A DNA stretch of 64,000 bases. Origin: Candidatus Phaeomarinobacter ectocarpi (GTDB taxonomy: Bacteria; Pseudomonadota; Alphaproteobacteria; CGMCC-115125). The position numbers and the translations under genes were made by a program. The first letter of the stretch is position 1. Each line of letters opens with the position of its first letter. Where the stretch lies: assembly GCF_000689395.1 (NCBI RefSeq), contig NZ_HG966617.1, positions 2,540,221 through 2,604,220 of the forward strand. Reading direction: 5' to 3'. This document shows positions 9,538 through 18,494 of the stretch, in pieces. The notes beneath the pieces are model-generated. The model had not been told where the DNA came from, did not search any database, and saw only the letters and a program-made list of their open reading frames with translations.

Positions 9538-10854
9538 ATGCGCGTCGCAATGATCGGAACAGGTTATGTCGGCCTTGTGTCCGGAGCCTGCTTCTCTGAT
9601 TTCGGCCACGAAGTCACCTGCGTCGACAAAGACGCCAGCAAGATAGAAGCGCTTGAGCGCGGCGAAATCCCGATCTACGAGCCAGGCCTTGATGTGCTGG
9701 TCAACGGCAACATGCAGGTGGGCCGCCTGACCTTCACAACTGATCTTGCCAACACAGTCCCCGAGGCTGATGCCGTCTTCATAGCCGTCGGCACTCCCTC
9801 GCGCCGCGGCGATGGCCACGCCGACCTGTCCTATGTCTATGCAGCGGCCCGCGAAATCGCGCCATTGCTGACGGGCTACACGGTGGTGGTCACCAAATCC
9901 ACAGTCCCTGTCGGCACCGGTGACGAAGTTGAACGCATTATCCGCGAAGTCGCGCCTGACGCAGACTTCGACGTCGCGTCCAATCCCGAGTTTCTGCGCG
10001 AAGGCTCCGCCATTGAGGACTTCAAGCGTCCAGACCGTGTCGTGGTTGGTACCGATGCCGAGCGCGCACAGGACGTGATGCGTGAACTCTATCGCCCGCT
10101 GTTCCTTCGCGAGACGCCGATGGTCATCACCAACCGGCAGACATCAGAACTCATCAAATATGCCGGCAACGCGTTTCTGGCGACCAAGATCAGCTTCATC
10201 AACGAGATGGCGGACATCTGCGAGAAGACCGGTGCAAATGTGATCGATGTCGCCAAGGGCATTGGCCTTGATGGACGCATCGGCAAGCTCTTCCTGCATG
10301 CAGGCCCCGGTTATGGCGGCTCGTGCTTCCCCAAGGACACCCTTGCCCTGGTCAAGACCGCTGAAGACGTTGGCGCACCGACAGGTATCGTCAGCGCTGT
10401 GGTCGAGGCCAATGCCAGCCGCAAGAAACGCATGGCCCATAAAGTCATTGAAGCTGCCGGCGGCGACGTGAGCGGCAAAAAAATCGCGGTCCTCGGCGTG
10501 ACCTTCAAGCCGAACACGGACGACATGCGGGACAGTCCAAGCCTCGACATCATCCCCCTCCTCAAGGAATCCGGCGCATCGATCCGTGCCTTTGATCCTG
10601 CAGGCATGGATGAAGCCAAAGACCTGATCGACGGCGTCGATTGGGCTGACAATGCATACGACGCCATCAATGGCGCAGACATCCTGCTGATCCTGACCGA
10701 GTGGAACGAGTTCCGGGCTCTGCAGTGGGACAAGGTCGCAAAGGCCATGCCCGGTCGGCTTGTGGTCGACCTCAGAAACATCTACACCCCCCATGAAGTG
10801 GCCCGTCAGGGCTTCACCTATCACTCCATCGGCCGTGCACCTGCAATCGCCTGA
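9538..10854 (+). CDS. ugd: UDP-glucose 6-dehydrogenase
   Basis: Oxidizes UDP-glucose to UDP-glucuronate with two NAD+. N-terminal Rossmann motif MIGTGYVGLVSGACFSDFG (residues 4-22), the central helix domain with SNPEFLREGSAIEDF, and GPGYGGSCFPKDT with the catalytic Cys at about residue 263. The C-terminal UDP-binding domain has VLGVTFKPNTDDMRDSPS. 438 residues is normal. It follows galU with 53 bp between them. Its product is the substrate of the UXS-type decarboxylase at 22235. The GDP-mannose dehydrogenase family is similar, but gene context favours UDP-glucose. Confidence 0.94.
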   Translation: MRVAMIGTGYVGLVSGACFSDFGHEVTCVDKDASKIEALERGEIPIYEPGLDVLVNGNMQVGRLTFTTDLANTVPEADAVFIAVGTPSRRGDGHADLSYVYAAAREIAPLLTGYTVVVTKSTVPVGTGDEVERIIREVAPDADFDVASNPEFLREGSAIEDFKRPDRVVVGTDAERAQDVMRELYRPLFLRETPMVITNRQTSELIKYAGNAFLATKISFINEMADICEKTGANVIDVAKGIGLDGRIGKLFLHAGPGYGGSCFPKDTLALVKTAEDVGAPTGIVSAVVEANASRKKRMAHKVIEAAGGDVSGKKIAVLGVTFKPNTDDMRDSPSLDIIPLLKESGASIRAFDPAGMDEAKDLIDGVDWADNAYDAINGADILLILTEWNEFRALQWDKVAKAMPGRLVVDLRNIYTPHEVARQGFTYHSIGRAPAIA

Positions 10855-10890
10855 CTTCGGCACGTTTTGCAGCGCTCGGCCCTTTTTCCG

Positions 10891-10961
10891 GATTTCCGCC
10901 GCAATTCGCGTGCATTGATTTTGCCGGACATAAAAACGAAGGCCGCGCCCCGGCGGAAATC
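10891..10961 (+). promoter_or_regulatory. Long-range inverted repeat in the mlaC leader
   Basis: GATTTCCGCCG (10891-10901) is exactly complementary to CGGCGGAAATC (10951-10961). The second arm ends three bases before the ATG at 10965 and contains the likely ribosome site GGAAA. A transcript covering both arms could hide its start site. Seen in sequence; function is inferred. Confidence 0.35.
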
Positions 10962-10964
10962 ACC

Positions 10965-11600
10965 ATGATCAAGAGCATTGTTGCCGCCATTTTGTTTGTC
11001 ATGACGTCTGCCACCATGGCGGCAGCGGACCCCGAGGCCACGGCAAAGTCCTTCATCACCGATGGTGTGGATCAGGCGATCACAATTCTGCAGGAGACCA
11101 AGCCGGAAGACCCGGCCCGCGCGGCCCGCTTCCGCGACTTCGTCTCAGAGATCATCGACACCCGCTCAGTCGCCCAGTTCACCTTGGGTCACTATCGCAA
11201 GGGCGCTGATGCTGCCCTCGTGCGTGCCTTCGAGCAGCAGTTCAAGGAATACGCCACCGCCAGCTATGAAAGCCGTCTGGGCCTGTATGGCGGCCAAACC
11301 ATCAACATCACCAACGCTGTCGCGCGCAAGGACACGGATGTGTTGGTCAAAGGCACCATCAACGCAAAGGACGGCAAGCACCTTGCGGATGTCGCCTTCC
11401 GTGTCCTGACGACAAAGCGCGGCCCGCAACTCTTTGATGCGCAGGTTCAGGGTATCTGGCTGGCCGTTGAGCAGCGCGCGCAGTTCGGCAATTTTCTGGG
11501 TCAGCACGATGGCGACATCCAGCAACTGATCAACTTCCTTGCGGATGAAACCGCACGGTTGCGCTCCAAGGACGCCGCAGCGACACCTGCTGAAGGCTAG
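10965..11600 (+). CDS. mlaC: MlaC/Ttg2D-type periplasmic phospholipid-binding protein
   Basis: Signal peptide at 1-22 (AAILFVMTSATMAAA, then DPEA). The remainder matches the Tol_Tol_Ttg2 fold: DFVSEIIDTRSVAQFTLG near residue 53, a long helix, LLTTK-like strands and a hydrophobic lipid-pocket core. MlaC proteins shuttle phospholipids between the outer-membrane complex and the inner-membrane MlaFEDB ABC transporter. The other mla genes are not in this window, so this is an isolated copy between ugd and manC. It may serve envelope maintenance rather than polysaccharide export. Lineage-specific paralogues are common, so the gene symbol is approximate. Confidence 0.85.
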   Translation: MIKSIVAAILFVMTSATMAAADPEATAKSFITDGVDQAITILQETKPEDPARAARFRDFVSEIIDTRSVAQFTLGHYRKGADAALVRAFEQQFKEYATASYESRLGLYGGQTINITNAVARKDTDVLVKGTINAKDGKHLADVAFRVLTTKRGPQLFDAQVQGIWLAVEQRAQFGNFLGQHDGDIQQLINFLADETARLRSKDAAATPAEG

Positions 11601-11602
11601 GC

Positions 11603-13039
11603 CTATTCAACAGCCTTGAGCGCAGGCACCCGGCCATAGACATCATCAAAACGAACGATGTCGTCCTCACCAAAATAGCTGCCTGACTGCACTTCAATGA
11701 TAGAGAGCGGCATCTTGCCGGGATTCTCCAACCTGTGTTTTGCGCCAATTGGGATGTACACGGACTCGTTTTCAGCAACGAGATGCGTCTCCTCACCAAG
11801 CGTCACCTTGGCCGTGCCCCCAACAACGACCCAGTGCTCTGCACGATGATGGTGCATTTGCAGGGAAATGGCCGCCCCCGGCTTGATCATCAGATGCTTC
11901 ACCTGATGGCGTTCATCTGTCGCCAGGCTCTCGTAGAAGCCCCAGGGCCGGTAGACGCGCGCATGAACTTCCTGCTCCGGGCGACCTTCAGTCTTCAACC
12001 GCCCGACAATGGCCTTCACGTCCTGCACCCGATCACGATGAGCCACAAGCACAGCGTCGCCGGTCTCAACCACAATCAGATTTTCCACGCCCACTGTCGT
12101 GACAAGCCGACCTTCCGCCCGCACAAACGTATTGGCCGTGTCCTGAACCATCACGTCGCCGCTCAGCACATTGCCCTGACCATCTTTTTCACCGATGTCC
12201 CACAGCGCCGTCCATGAGCCGACATCGCTCCAGCCGATGTCTGACGGCACCACCACCGCATCCTTGGTGTGTTCCATAACCGCATAGTCGATGGAGTCAG
12301 ACGGGCAAGCCTCGAACGCTTCGCGATCAAGCCGCAGAAAATCCATGTCGCGGTTGCCACCGGAGACCGCCATCGCCGCCTGTCGCCAGATGTCCGGTGC
12401 CAAGGCTTCAAGTTCTGCAATCATCCGGTCCGCGCGGAACAAAAAGATCCCTGAGTTCCAGAAGTAGCGGCCATCGTCGAGATAGGTCTGCGCCGTTGCA
12501 GCGTCGGGCTTTTCAACAAAGGCATCCACCTTGCTGCCGCCGTGGTCGACGGCGTCACCGGAGCGGATATAGCCATACCCGGTCTCAGGTGCATCGGGCA
12601 CAATGCCGAACGTCACAAGCTTGCCCTCTTCAGCCAGCTTCGCACCGGTGGCGATGACGTCGAGAAACAGGTCAGGCCGGGCGATATGATGATCCGCCGG
12701 CAGCACGAGCATCAGCTCGTCCCGACTATGCGCCGCGCACAGAGCTGCAGCAGCTGCAATCGCCGGAGCGGTGTTACGACCCACTGGCTCAAGCATTTCA
12801 ACTTCAAGTTCGACGCCCGCATCCTGAAGCTCTGAGGCGACCGTAAACCGGTGCTCTTCATTGCACACGACGATCGGCGGCAGAAAACGATCTGCATCGC
12901 TCACGCGCAACGCGGTTTCCTGAATCATTGTCCGCTCGGATGTGAGCGCCATGAACTGCTTGGGATGGTGCGCCCGTGACGTTGGCCACAGGCGTGTCCC
13001 CGAGCCTCCGGACAGGATGACAGGACGGATGGGCTTCAT
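11603..13039 (-). CDS. manC: Mannose-1-phosphate guanylyltransferase / mannose-6-phosphate isomerase
   Basis: Bifunctional enzyme giving GDP-mannose. The N-terminal nucleotidyltransferase domain has LSGGSGTRLWPTSR (residues ~9-22), ending KQF, then FVEKPD and GWSDVGSW. The C-terminal cupin domain (about 370-470) has RPWGFYESL and QMHHHRAEHWVVVGGTAKV, the metal-binding type II phosphomannose isomerase pattern. 478 residues is normal. GDP-mannose is the substrate of the 3,5-epimerase at 26193 and of Gmd at 60415, which ties this gene to the locus. It is convergent with mlaC, with only 2 bp between the stop codons. Confidence 0.95.
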   Translation of the reverse strand: MKPIRPVILSGGSGTRLWPTSRAHHPKQFMALTSERTMIQETALRVSDADRFLPPIVVCNEEHRFTVASELQDAGVELEVEMLEPVGRNTAPAIAAAAALCAAHSRDELMLVLPADHHIARPDLFLDVIATGAKLAEEGKLVTFGIVPDAPETGYGYIRSGDAVDHGGSKVDAFVEKPDAATAQTYLDDGRYFWNSGIFLFRADRMIAELEALAPDIWRQAAMAVSGGNRDMDFLRLDREAFEACPSDSIDYAVMEHTKDAVVVPSDIGWSDVGSWTALWDIGEKDGQGNVLSGDVMVQDTANTFVRAEGRLVTTVGVENLIVVETGDAVLVAHRDRVQDVKAIVGRLKTEGRPEQEVHARVYRPWGFYESLATDERHQVKHLMIKPGAAISLQMHHHRAEHWVVVGGTAKVTLGEETHLVAENESVYIPIGAKHRLENPGKMPLSIIEVQSGSYFGEDDIVRFDDVYGRVPALKAVE

Positions 13040-13303
13040 CGTCGTTCAGTCCCTTAACGAAATTGCGCGCGCCCTAGGACGGCACACGCTCATAAATGAC
13101 GCATGGGTTCTAGCACAAACCGGGCCTCTCTTTGGCGTCCCAATACGACACATCGATTGCGCCAATAAGAACCGCCGCCCGACCAAGTGTTAACGCGCGC
13201 CCGGTTTGGCGCAGCTGCCTGACGCCCGCAAACCCGGACAAGAAACCTCAAATATCCAGCAAAACTGCCAGAAATTGACGGCATCCACCTCCCTGACGCG
13301 CCT

Positions 13304-13318
13304 TGGCACAAGGCTTGA
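13304..13318 (+). promoter_or_regulatory. Near-consensus sigma-54 (-24/-12) element upstream of the ExoY-like gene
   Basis: TGGCAC, 5 bp, then TTGA at the spacing of a sigma-54 promoter; the consensus has TTGC. The single mismatch falls in the normally conserved -12 GC. It lies 45 bp before the chosen ATG at 13363. The 323-bp gap 13040-13362 otherwise holds no gene I recognise. Confidence 0.35.
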
Positions 13319-13362
13319 TCTGTAACCAGCAGTCATTAACGCGCTTGAGAGGCATCCCCCCA

Positions 13363-14157
13363 ATGTCTGCACTGCTGAAAAACAACGCTGAAGTCGCCCT
13401 GCCGCTTGGTTCTGCTGAAGAAACGGCACGCCCCCTTCCCCGTTACATTGCCCGTCGCGACGCTGCCTATGCAGTTCTGACGGCTGAAACACCTGCAACT
13501 CTGCGCCCCGCCGCGCGCATTCACGCGGTAGATGCCAACACATCCACCCTACGCGAAATCACCATCCGCACGCTGGACGTACTGGGCGCAATCGCCGGCC
13601 TCATTCTCGCAGCACCCATCATGATGGTTGTGGCTTTCCTCATCATGCGCGACGGCGGCTCAGCCTTCTTTGGCCAGACCCGCGTTGGCCAGCAGGGCCG
13701 CGGCTTCAACTGCTTTAAGCTGCGTTCCATGGCGTCGGATGCCGAAGCACGCCTCCAGACACTTCTCGACAATGACCCGCAGGCTGCTGCTGAGTGGGCC
13801 GAGCACCGCAAGCTCAAGAACGACCCACGCATCACCAAGCTTGGTCACTTCATCCGCAAGACCAGCATTGATGAGCTGCCCCAGCTCTGGAACGTCCTCA
13901 AAGGTGACATGAGCCTCGTTGGCCCGCGCCCGATCGTTCCTGATGAGCTGGCCATGTATGGCAAGGATGCTGCCGGCTACCTGTCTGTCCGCCCTGGCCT
14001 CACAGGTCTGTGGCAGGTCTCAGGCCGCAGCGACTGCGATTACAAAACACGTATTGCTCTGGACGTTGAATGGACCGAGATCCGCACTGTCGCGTCTTAC
14101 CTTGAAATCATTTTCAAGACGGTTCCCGCAGTGCTCGCCAAAGAGGGCGCTTACTAA
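13363..14157 (+). CDS. ExoY-like undecaprenyl-phosphate sugar phosphotransferase
   Basis: Starts polysaccharide repeat assembly by moving a sugar-1-phosphate (glucose or galactose type) to undecaprenyl phosphate. One membrane segment ([20 protein letters not shown], about residues 69-88) precedes the cytoplasmic catalytic domain. That domain has [30 protein letters not shown] and LVGPRPIV, then [13 protein letters not shown]. The domain set is of the short ExoY/WbaP-C type without the four extra membrane helices. The open frame begins at TTG 13303, but ATG 13363 has a GAGAGG ribosome site and fits better. A second, longer initiating enzyme lies at 43131. Confidence 0.9.
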   Translation: MSALLKNNAEVALPLGSAEETARPLPRYIARRDAAYAVLTAETPATLRPAARIHAVDANTSTLREITIRTLDVLGAIAGLILAAPIMMVVAFLIMRDGGSAFFGQTRVGQQGRGFNCFKLRSMASDAEARLQTLLDNDPQAAAEWAEHRKLKNDPRITKLGHFIRKTSIDELPQLWNVLKGDMSLVGPRPIVPDELAMYGKDAAGYLSVRPGLTGLWQVSGRSDCDYKTRIALDVEWTEIRTVASYLEIIFKTVPAVLAKEGAY

Positions 14158-14175
14158 AAGTTTCGAGAGGGGAAG

Positions 14176-15282
14176 CTAGCCAACCTGCTTGGCAACTTCG
14201 TCGGCAATAGCCAATGACGATGTGAGTCCGGGGGACTCAATGCCAAGCAGGTTGACCAGCCCAGCAATCCCATGGGCATCAGGCCCGTCTATCCGGAAAT
14301 CAGCAGCCGGCTCACCCTGCGCATTCAACTTGGGACGAATGCCTGCATAGGCAGGCACCAGCGACGCATCCTTCAGCCCCGGCCAATATCGCCGGATGGC
14401 GTCGTAAAACCCATCAGACCGCGCCGGGTCCACTGAGTACTCAACGCCATCCACCCATTCCGTATCAGGGCCAAAGCGCGCCTGGCCGCCAAGGTCAAGC
14501 GTCAGGTGAACGCCAAGGCCGGCAGCTTCCGGAACGGGGTAAATCAACCGGTCAAATGGTGCCCGGCCCTGGAGGGAGTAGTAATTGCCCTTGCAGTAGT
14601 AGGGAACCGGCATAAACGCCGACGACAAACCGGCGATCGAAGCCGCTAATTGGGGCGCAAACAATCCTGCTGAATTGATGAAGCGCTTGGCTTTGATGGT
14701 AGCTTCAGCAGCCCCTGAGGTGGCCACCAGAAAACCCTTATCCGACGCTTCAACCCAGTTGATAGACGTGCCGAATGCGAGCGCCGCGCCACGCTCTTCT
14801 GCTTCGCCCTGATAGCTCAACATCAACCCGTGGCTGTCGATGATGCCTGTTGAGGGCGACAGCAATGCGCCTTCGCAGTTGAGGTGCGGTTCCAGCGCCA
14901 GGGCTTCATCGCGATTGAGAAATGTTAAATCACCAACCCCATTGGCCGCAGCCCTGGCCTTGATGCCTTCAAGCTCCGCGACTTGTGCTTCGGTGGTTGC
15001 CACAATCAGCTTGCCACAGCGTTTGTGATTCAACCCGCGTGCGGCGCAGTACTCATAAAGTTTGTGTTTGCCCTCAACGCAGAAACGGGCCTTGAGCGAG
15101 TCTTGAGGGTAATAAATACCCGCATGAATGACTTCGCTGTTGCGCGAACTTGTATGACTGCCAATCAATGTCTCGCGTTCGACAACGATGACTTCATGGC
15201 CCTGCAGGGCCAACGCGCGCGCCACAGCCAAGCCGATGACACCAGCCCCGGCAATGACGGTATCCGTTTCGAAATGGTCCAT
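14176..15282 (-). CDS. FAD-dependent oxidoreductase, L-2-hydroxyglutarate oxidase-like
   Basis: N-terminal FAD-binding motif [20 protein letters not shown] (residues 9-28), then [19 protein letters not shown] and a C-terminal [18 protein letters not shown]. This is the DAO family, subgroup LhgO/YgaF, which oxidizes L-2-hydroxyglutarate or related hydroxy acids. 368 residues is close to the family length. The open frame extends 7 codons upstream, but ATG 15282 has GGTGGAG at good spacing. It sits at the left edge of the accessory island and has no evident role in polysaccharide synthesis. Substrate assignment is by similarity only. Confidence 0.82.
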   Translation of the reverse strand: MDHFETDTVIAGAGVIGLAVARALALQGHEVIVVERETLIGSHTSSRNSEVIHAGIYYPQDSLKARFCVEGKHKLYEYCAARGLNHKRCGKLIVATTEAQVAELEGIKARAAANGVGDLTFLNRDEALALEPHLNCEGALLSPSTGIIDSHGLMLSYQGEAEERGAALAFGTSINWVEASDKGFLVATSGAAEATIKAKRFINSAGLFAPQLAASIAGLSSAFMPVPYYCKGNYYSLQGRAPFDRLIYPVPEAAGLGVHLTLDLGGQARFGPDTEWVDGVEYSVDPARSDGFYDAIRRYWPGLKDASLVPAYAGIRPKLNAQGEPAADFRIDGPDAHGIAGLVNLLGIESPGLTSSLAIADEVAKQVG

Positions 15283-15321
15283 ACAACTCCACCCAAAAAA
15301 CAACGCTCAATGGCATCAGAC

Positions 15322-15351
15322 ATTCCCTGCTAACAGGGAATTAACAGGGAA
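15322..15351 (-). promoter_or_regulatory. Operator-like palindrome upstream of the LhgO-like gene
   Basis: ATTCCCTG (15322-15329), loop CTAA, CAGGGAAT (15334-15341): a perfect 8-bp inverted repeat. It is followed by a second direct copy of TAACAGGGAA ending at 15351. It lies about 40 bp upstream of the ATG at 15282, where a repressor could act. The rest of the 333-bp gap to 15615 contains the terminator listed next and no gene. Confidence 0.4.
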
Positions 15352-15540
15352 AATTGCGCAATCAATAAGCGTTGCGTCTAGTGACCACCTAGGTACGCCT
15401 CGCAGCCCCAGCCTCTCTAGAGACAGGTAAGTGATTCAAGAGAAAACGCAATGCCACCTCAGAACCTGATGCTCAGGTCATCACGGCCGTCGGGTCTGCT
15501 AACAGGCCAGAGCCATGAACCGAAAGTCAGCTGGTTGATT

Positions 15541-15570
15541 CAAATAAGAACGCCGGCAGGGTTCCGGCGC
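15541..15570 (-). terminator. Probable intrinsic terminator of the methyltransferase-DUF5681 operon
   Basis: On the minus strand a CGCCGG stem (15564-15569), 7-nt loop and CCGGCG partner (15551-15556) are followed by TTCTTATTT. A second imperfect hairpin (15573-15596) lies between it and the DUF5681 stop. Confidence 0.5.
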
Positions 15571-15615
15571 TTCATGCCGAATTGATTATTCCGGCATTTT
15601 GGCATCGGTAGGATC

Positions 15616-16386
15616 TTAGAGCGATGCGCACTTGGGAATGCGCGGCCAATACTCGAAGGGTAAATTGTGCAGAACGGCGCGAACGCCTATCCAACCAAGG
15701 GGTACCATGCCCAAAAGCCGGTCACGAAGCATCTCGAAGCTAGCCTCTGATTCAGGACAACCAGGCTTGAGATCCATTTCATCTTCAAGGTCGGCCAGGT
15801 TATCCACCAACCCCGCAATGGCGGAAGCAGTGTCCTGCCAACTTCTGACCTCCGCCTCCACGATCGGTCCGAGGACAAACGCCTCACCTTTGCGCGGATC
15901 GATTGCAAAGGTCGCGGGGAACGGAACAAAAACATCTGGCTCGATACCCTGTTCCCAGAATTCCTGCCAGACACGGTCGTACATGAACTGAAGTTCGACC
16001 AAACCTTTGTATTTTTCGAATTCCTGCTCTGTATCTTTGTTGCCGGCAAGCGCGGTAAATTGAGCCATTTGGAGCACAAGTCGCTGGGCGGCAGCCGAAC
16101 CTTCGAGCGCTGATTTCGACGTACACAAGGCCACTGCCTCCAACATGCTCTGTTCGATGACCTGGTCGCCATCGCGCGCGAGAACGCGGCGCTGCAATAC
16201 TTTGTTTAGAACCTCCGCTAACTGCACCTCGTTAAGCAACACCACCTTCTTTCCACTACCTTTCGGACGACCACCGGGATTGCCAGATTGACCTTTGCGA
16301 AAACGTGTTTCGACAGGCGGACGCCCGTAACCCACGTTGTAATTCGGAGTATGTTCTGACCGAGAATCTTTCTTGCTCCGACTCAT
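15616..16386 (-). CDS. DUF5681 domain-containing protein
   Basis: N-terminal DUF5681 signature VGYGRPPVETRFRKGQSGNP, continuing GGRPKGSGKK (about residues 18-47), the usual basic, DNA- or RNA-binding-looking head of this family. The remaining ~200 residues are helical and acidic, without a motif I recognise. Such proteins sit beside phage-type methyltransferases and terminases in alphaproteobacteria; their role is unknown. The ATG overlaps the stop of the upstream methyltransferase as ATGA, so they are coupled. A terminator follows. 256 residues. Confidence 0.8.
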   Translation of the reverse strand: MSRSKKDSRSEHTPNYNVGYGRPPVETRFRKGQSGNPGGRPKGSGKKVVLLNEVQLAEVLNKVLQRRVLARDGDQVIEQSMLEAVALCTSKSALEGSAAAQRLVLQMAQFTALAGNKDTEQEFEKYKGLVELQFMYDRVWQEFWEQGIEPDVFVPFPATFAIDPRKGEAFVLGPIVEAEVRSWQDTASAIAGLVDNLADLEDEMDLKPGCPESEASFEMLRDRLLGMVPLGWIGVRAVLHNLPFEYWPRIPKCASL

Positions 16387-17732
16387 GACGCAGCCTCTCG
16401 ATTTGATCGATTTCGTCGCTTGCTCTTGGCCTTTGAAGCCCGTTCCGCGGCAATCGTGTGGAACTTGCGTTCGTCTCCTACAAGGACAGCGTCATCGTGG
16501 GCAAAAGATTGCCAGCGCCGGATCATCCGATCGACATAGAGTGGGTCAAGTTCCATGACCCTGGCTGTTCTACCCGTCTGTTCAGCAGCAATGAGAGTCG
16601 ACCCACTGCCCCCAAAAGCGTCTAGGACGATATGGCCGCGCGTGGTTACATCGCGGATGGCATCCGCGATCATGGAGACGGGCTTCACAGTTGGATGCAG
16701 TTCAAGGGAGCAGTCGCGCTCCGAACCGGCTGCGTTCATCCCTGCATAAGACCAGACATTGGTCCGATACCGGCCATGCTGACCCAACTCAAAATTATTG
16801 TTGTGCTTAGCCGTTCCGTTCTTGAAGACGAAAATGAGCTCATGGCGAGACCGGTAGAAGGTTCCCATGCCACCATTGGTCTTGGCCCACACACAGAGAT
16901 TTTTGAGTTCTTGATATGTGGCTGCTCCGGCGCTGAGCAGTTCCTGCATATGCCGCCAATCCATACAAATGTAATGGATCGAACCATCTACCGTATGAGC
17001 TGCGAGGAGACGAAAGGCTGATAGCAGAAATGTCTTGAAGTCTTCGGGCGTCATTTCGCCGGAGCCCATCACGAATTCGGTATGCTTGACGGTTCCTCCG
17101 CCGCTGACATGCCCATCAATCCGCACGTTGTAGGGTGGATCGGTGAACACCATCTGCGCCTTGTCCGTTCCAAGAAGGTGCGGATAACTCGCAGCGTCGA
17201 CGGCTGAGCCACAATAGACACGGTGTGAGCCAAGCTTCCAAAGATCACCTTCCCGGCTTACCGGCGCTTTCGGCTCGAGCGACGGTAGATTCTCTGCTGC
17301 CGGGTCGCTTCCGCATTCAGGCGCTGCACTGTCCATGGTTTGATCAATTTCGACTGAAGAGAAACCAGTGATATCAATCTCATAGTCATCTTCGAGCAGC
17401 AGTTGGAAGTCGTCGGCCAGGATTTCGATGTCCCAGCCTGCATTCTGCGCAATCTTGTTGTCCGCAATCAGGTATGCCCGCTTCTGCGCTGGCGTCAGAT
17501 GATCCAGGCGAATACAGGGAATGCGAGCGATTCCAAGTTTTTCAGCCGCAGACAAACGTCCGTTTCCAGCGAGAACAGTATTATCCTGATCAATAATGAT
17601 CGGGTTGGTGAAGCCAAACTCCTCGATGCTGTTGGCAATCTGATAGATCTGCTTGTCAGAGTGCGTCCGCGGATTCCGCGGCGAGTGTCTCAGCTGGTCG
17701 AGACCAAGATAAATCACTTTTGCTTTTGTCAT
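16383..17732 (-). CDS. ParB-like nuclease domain fused to a beta-class DNA methyltransferase
   Basis: The N-terminal ~110 residues form a ParB/Srx-type domain with RHSPRNPRTHSDKQI and IDQDNTVLAGNGRLSAAEKL. The C-terminal domain is an N6-adenine/N4-cytosine methyltransferase. Catalytic DPPYNV lies at about residue 198, before the AdoMet motif LDAFGGSGSTLIAAE at about 374; that order defines the beta class. VMELDPLYVDRMI closes the fold. No restriction enzyme adjoins it, so it is an orphan modification enzyme, as is typical of phages and islands. The open frame reaches a TTG at 17825, but ATG 17732 begins the conserved ParB part. Target sequence unknown. Confidence 0.88.
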   Translation of the reverse strand: MTKAKVIYLGLDQLRHSPRNPRTHSDKQIYQIANSIEEFGFTNPIIIDQDNTVLAGNGRLSAAEKLGIARIPCIRLDHLTPAQKRAYLIADNKIAQNAGWDIEILADDFQLLLEDDYEIDITGFSSVEIDQTMDSAAPECGSDPAAENLPSLEPKAPVSREGDLWKLGSHRVYCGSAVDAASYPHLLGTDKAQMVFTDPPYNVRIDGHVSGGGTVKHTEFVMGSGEMTPEDFKTFLLSAFRLLAAHTVDGSIHYICMDWRHMQELLSAGAATYQELKNLCVWAKTNGGMGTFYRSRHELIFVFKNGTAKHNNNFELGQHGRYRTNVWSYAGMNAAGSERDCSLELHPTVKPVSMIADAIRDVTTRGHIVLDAFGGSGSTLIAAEQTGRTARVMELDPLYVDRMIRRWQSFAHDDAVLVGDERKFHTIAAERASKAKSKRRNRSNREAAS

Positions 17733-17825
17733 CGTGTTGCCAACAAAGTTGAAGACCTCATGCAGTCGGCCACGAATCGAGTCGACGCCACCAACATTCT
17801 CCGAACTGACTAGACCAAAGGTCAA

Positions 17826-17881
17826 ATATAATTATAAATTATGCGTCATACGTATATTACGAATCGCTGAGGGGAGGTCCG
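17826..17881. promoter_or_regulatory. Divergent promoter/operator between methyltransferase and XRE regulator
   Basis: A very A+T-rich stretch in otherwise GC-rich DNA. It has two perfect palindromes, TATAATTATA (17827-17836) and ATACGTAT (17848-17855), placed between the divergent genes. This is the arrangement expected for an operator of the XRE protein. GGGGAGG just before 17882 is a strong ribosome site. Confidence 0.5.
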
Positions 17882-18268
17882 ATGACGGTTAGCTCGCTGG
17901 CCAGCCGAATTGGGGAATTGCGGGAAAAAAGGAGCATCTCACTGAAGGACGTCGCCGACGGAGTTGGCGTTTCGAAAACCCATATCTGGCTTCTTGAACA
18001 AGCTAAGTCGGACAACCCCTCAATTGGGCTGCTGCAACGATTGGCGGACTTCTATGGCGTAAATATCGGTTATCTGGTCGGCGAAACTGAAGCACCCCGC
18101 GAAGATGAAACAGATATTAATCGGCTATCCAAAAAATTGATGCAGCTTGAGGCGCAGGAGCAGCTCTTGGTCGAGCAAATTGTCGATTCCATGCGCAAAC
18201 AAAAGCAGCACATTGAAGCGCTGATCGCTAAGAATTCAGCTTTGACCAAATCCTACAGTGAGGAATAA
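17882..18268 (+). CDS. XRE-family transcriptional regulator
   Basis: Residues 5-65 form a Cro/CI-type helix-turn-helix: LREKRSISLKDVADGVGVSK, then THIWLLEQ and PSIGLLQRLADFYGV. The C-terminal ~50 residues are a predicted coiled coil or helix (LSKKLMQLEAQEQLLVEQIV). 128 residues. It is divergent from the methyltransferase operon, with an A+T-rich palindromic region between them. It probably represses that operon and possibly itself. No peptidase domain is present, so it is not an SOS-cleaved CI type. Confidence 0.85.
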   Translation: MTVSSLASRIGELREKRSISLKDVADGVGVSKTHIWLLEQAKSDNPSIGLLQRLADFYGVNIGYLVGETEAPREDETDINRLSKKLMQLEAQEQLLVEQIVDSMRKQKQHIEALIAKNSALTKSYSEE

Positions 18269-18494
18269 GGCACCGGTTTGGCCACTCAATGAGCCGAACG
18301 GGCTCATTCGTACTCAGCAACCTGGTGAGCCAAATACATGGCTACCCACGACCATCACGATACAAGATCCGCCTTGCACATGGGCCCAATAGCCCTGCGT
18401 TTGACAGACCTATCAATGCACTGCAGGTGTTTCAGCAGGCCAAACTGGATCGCTGGTTGAACGCAAACACTTCCGGCGATCGCGGACATGTAAA

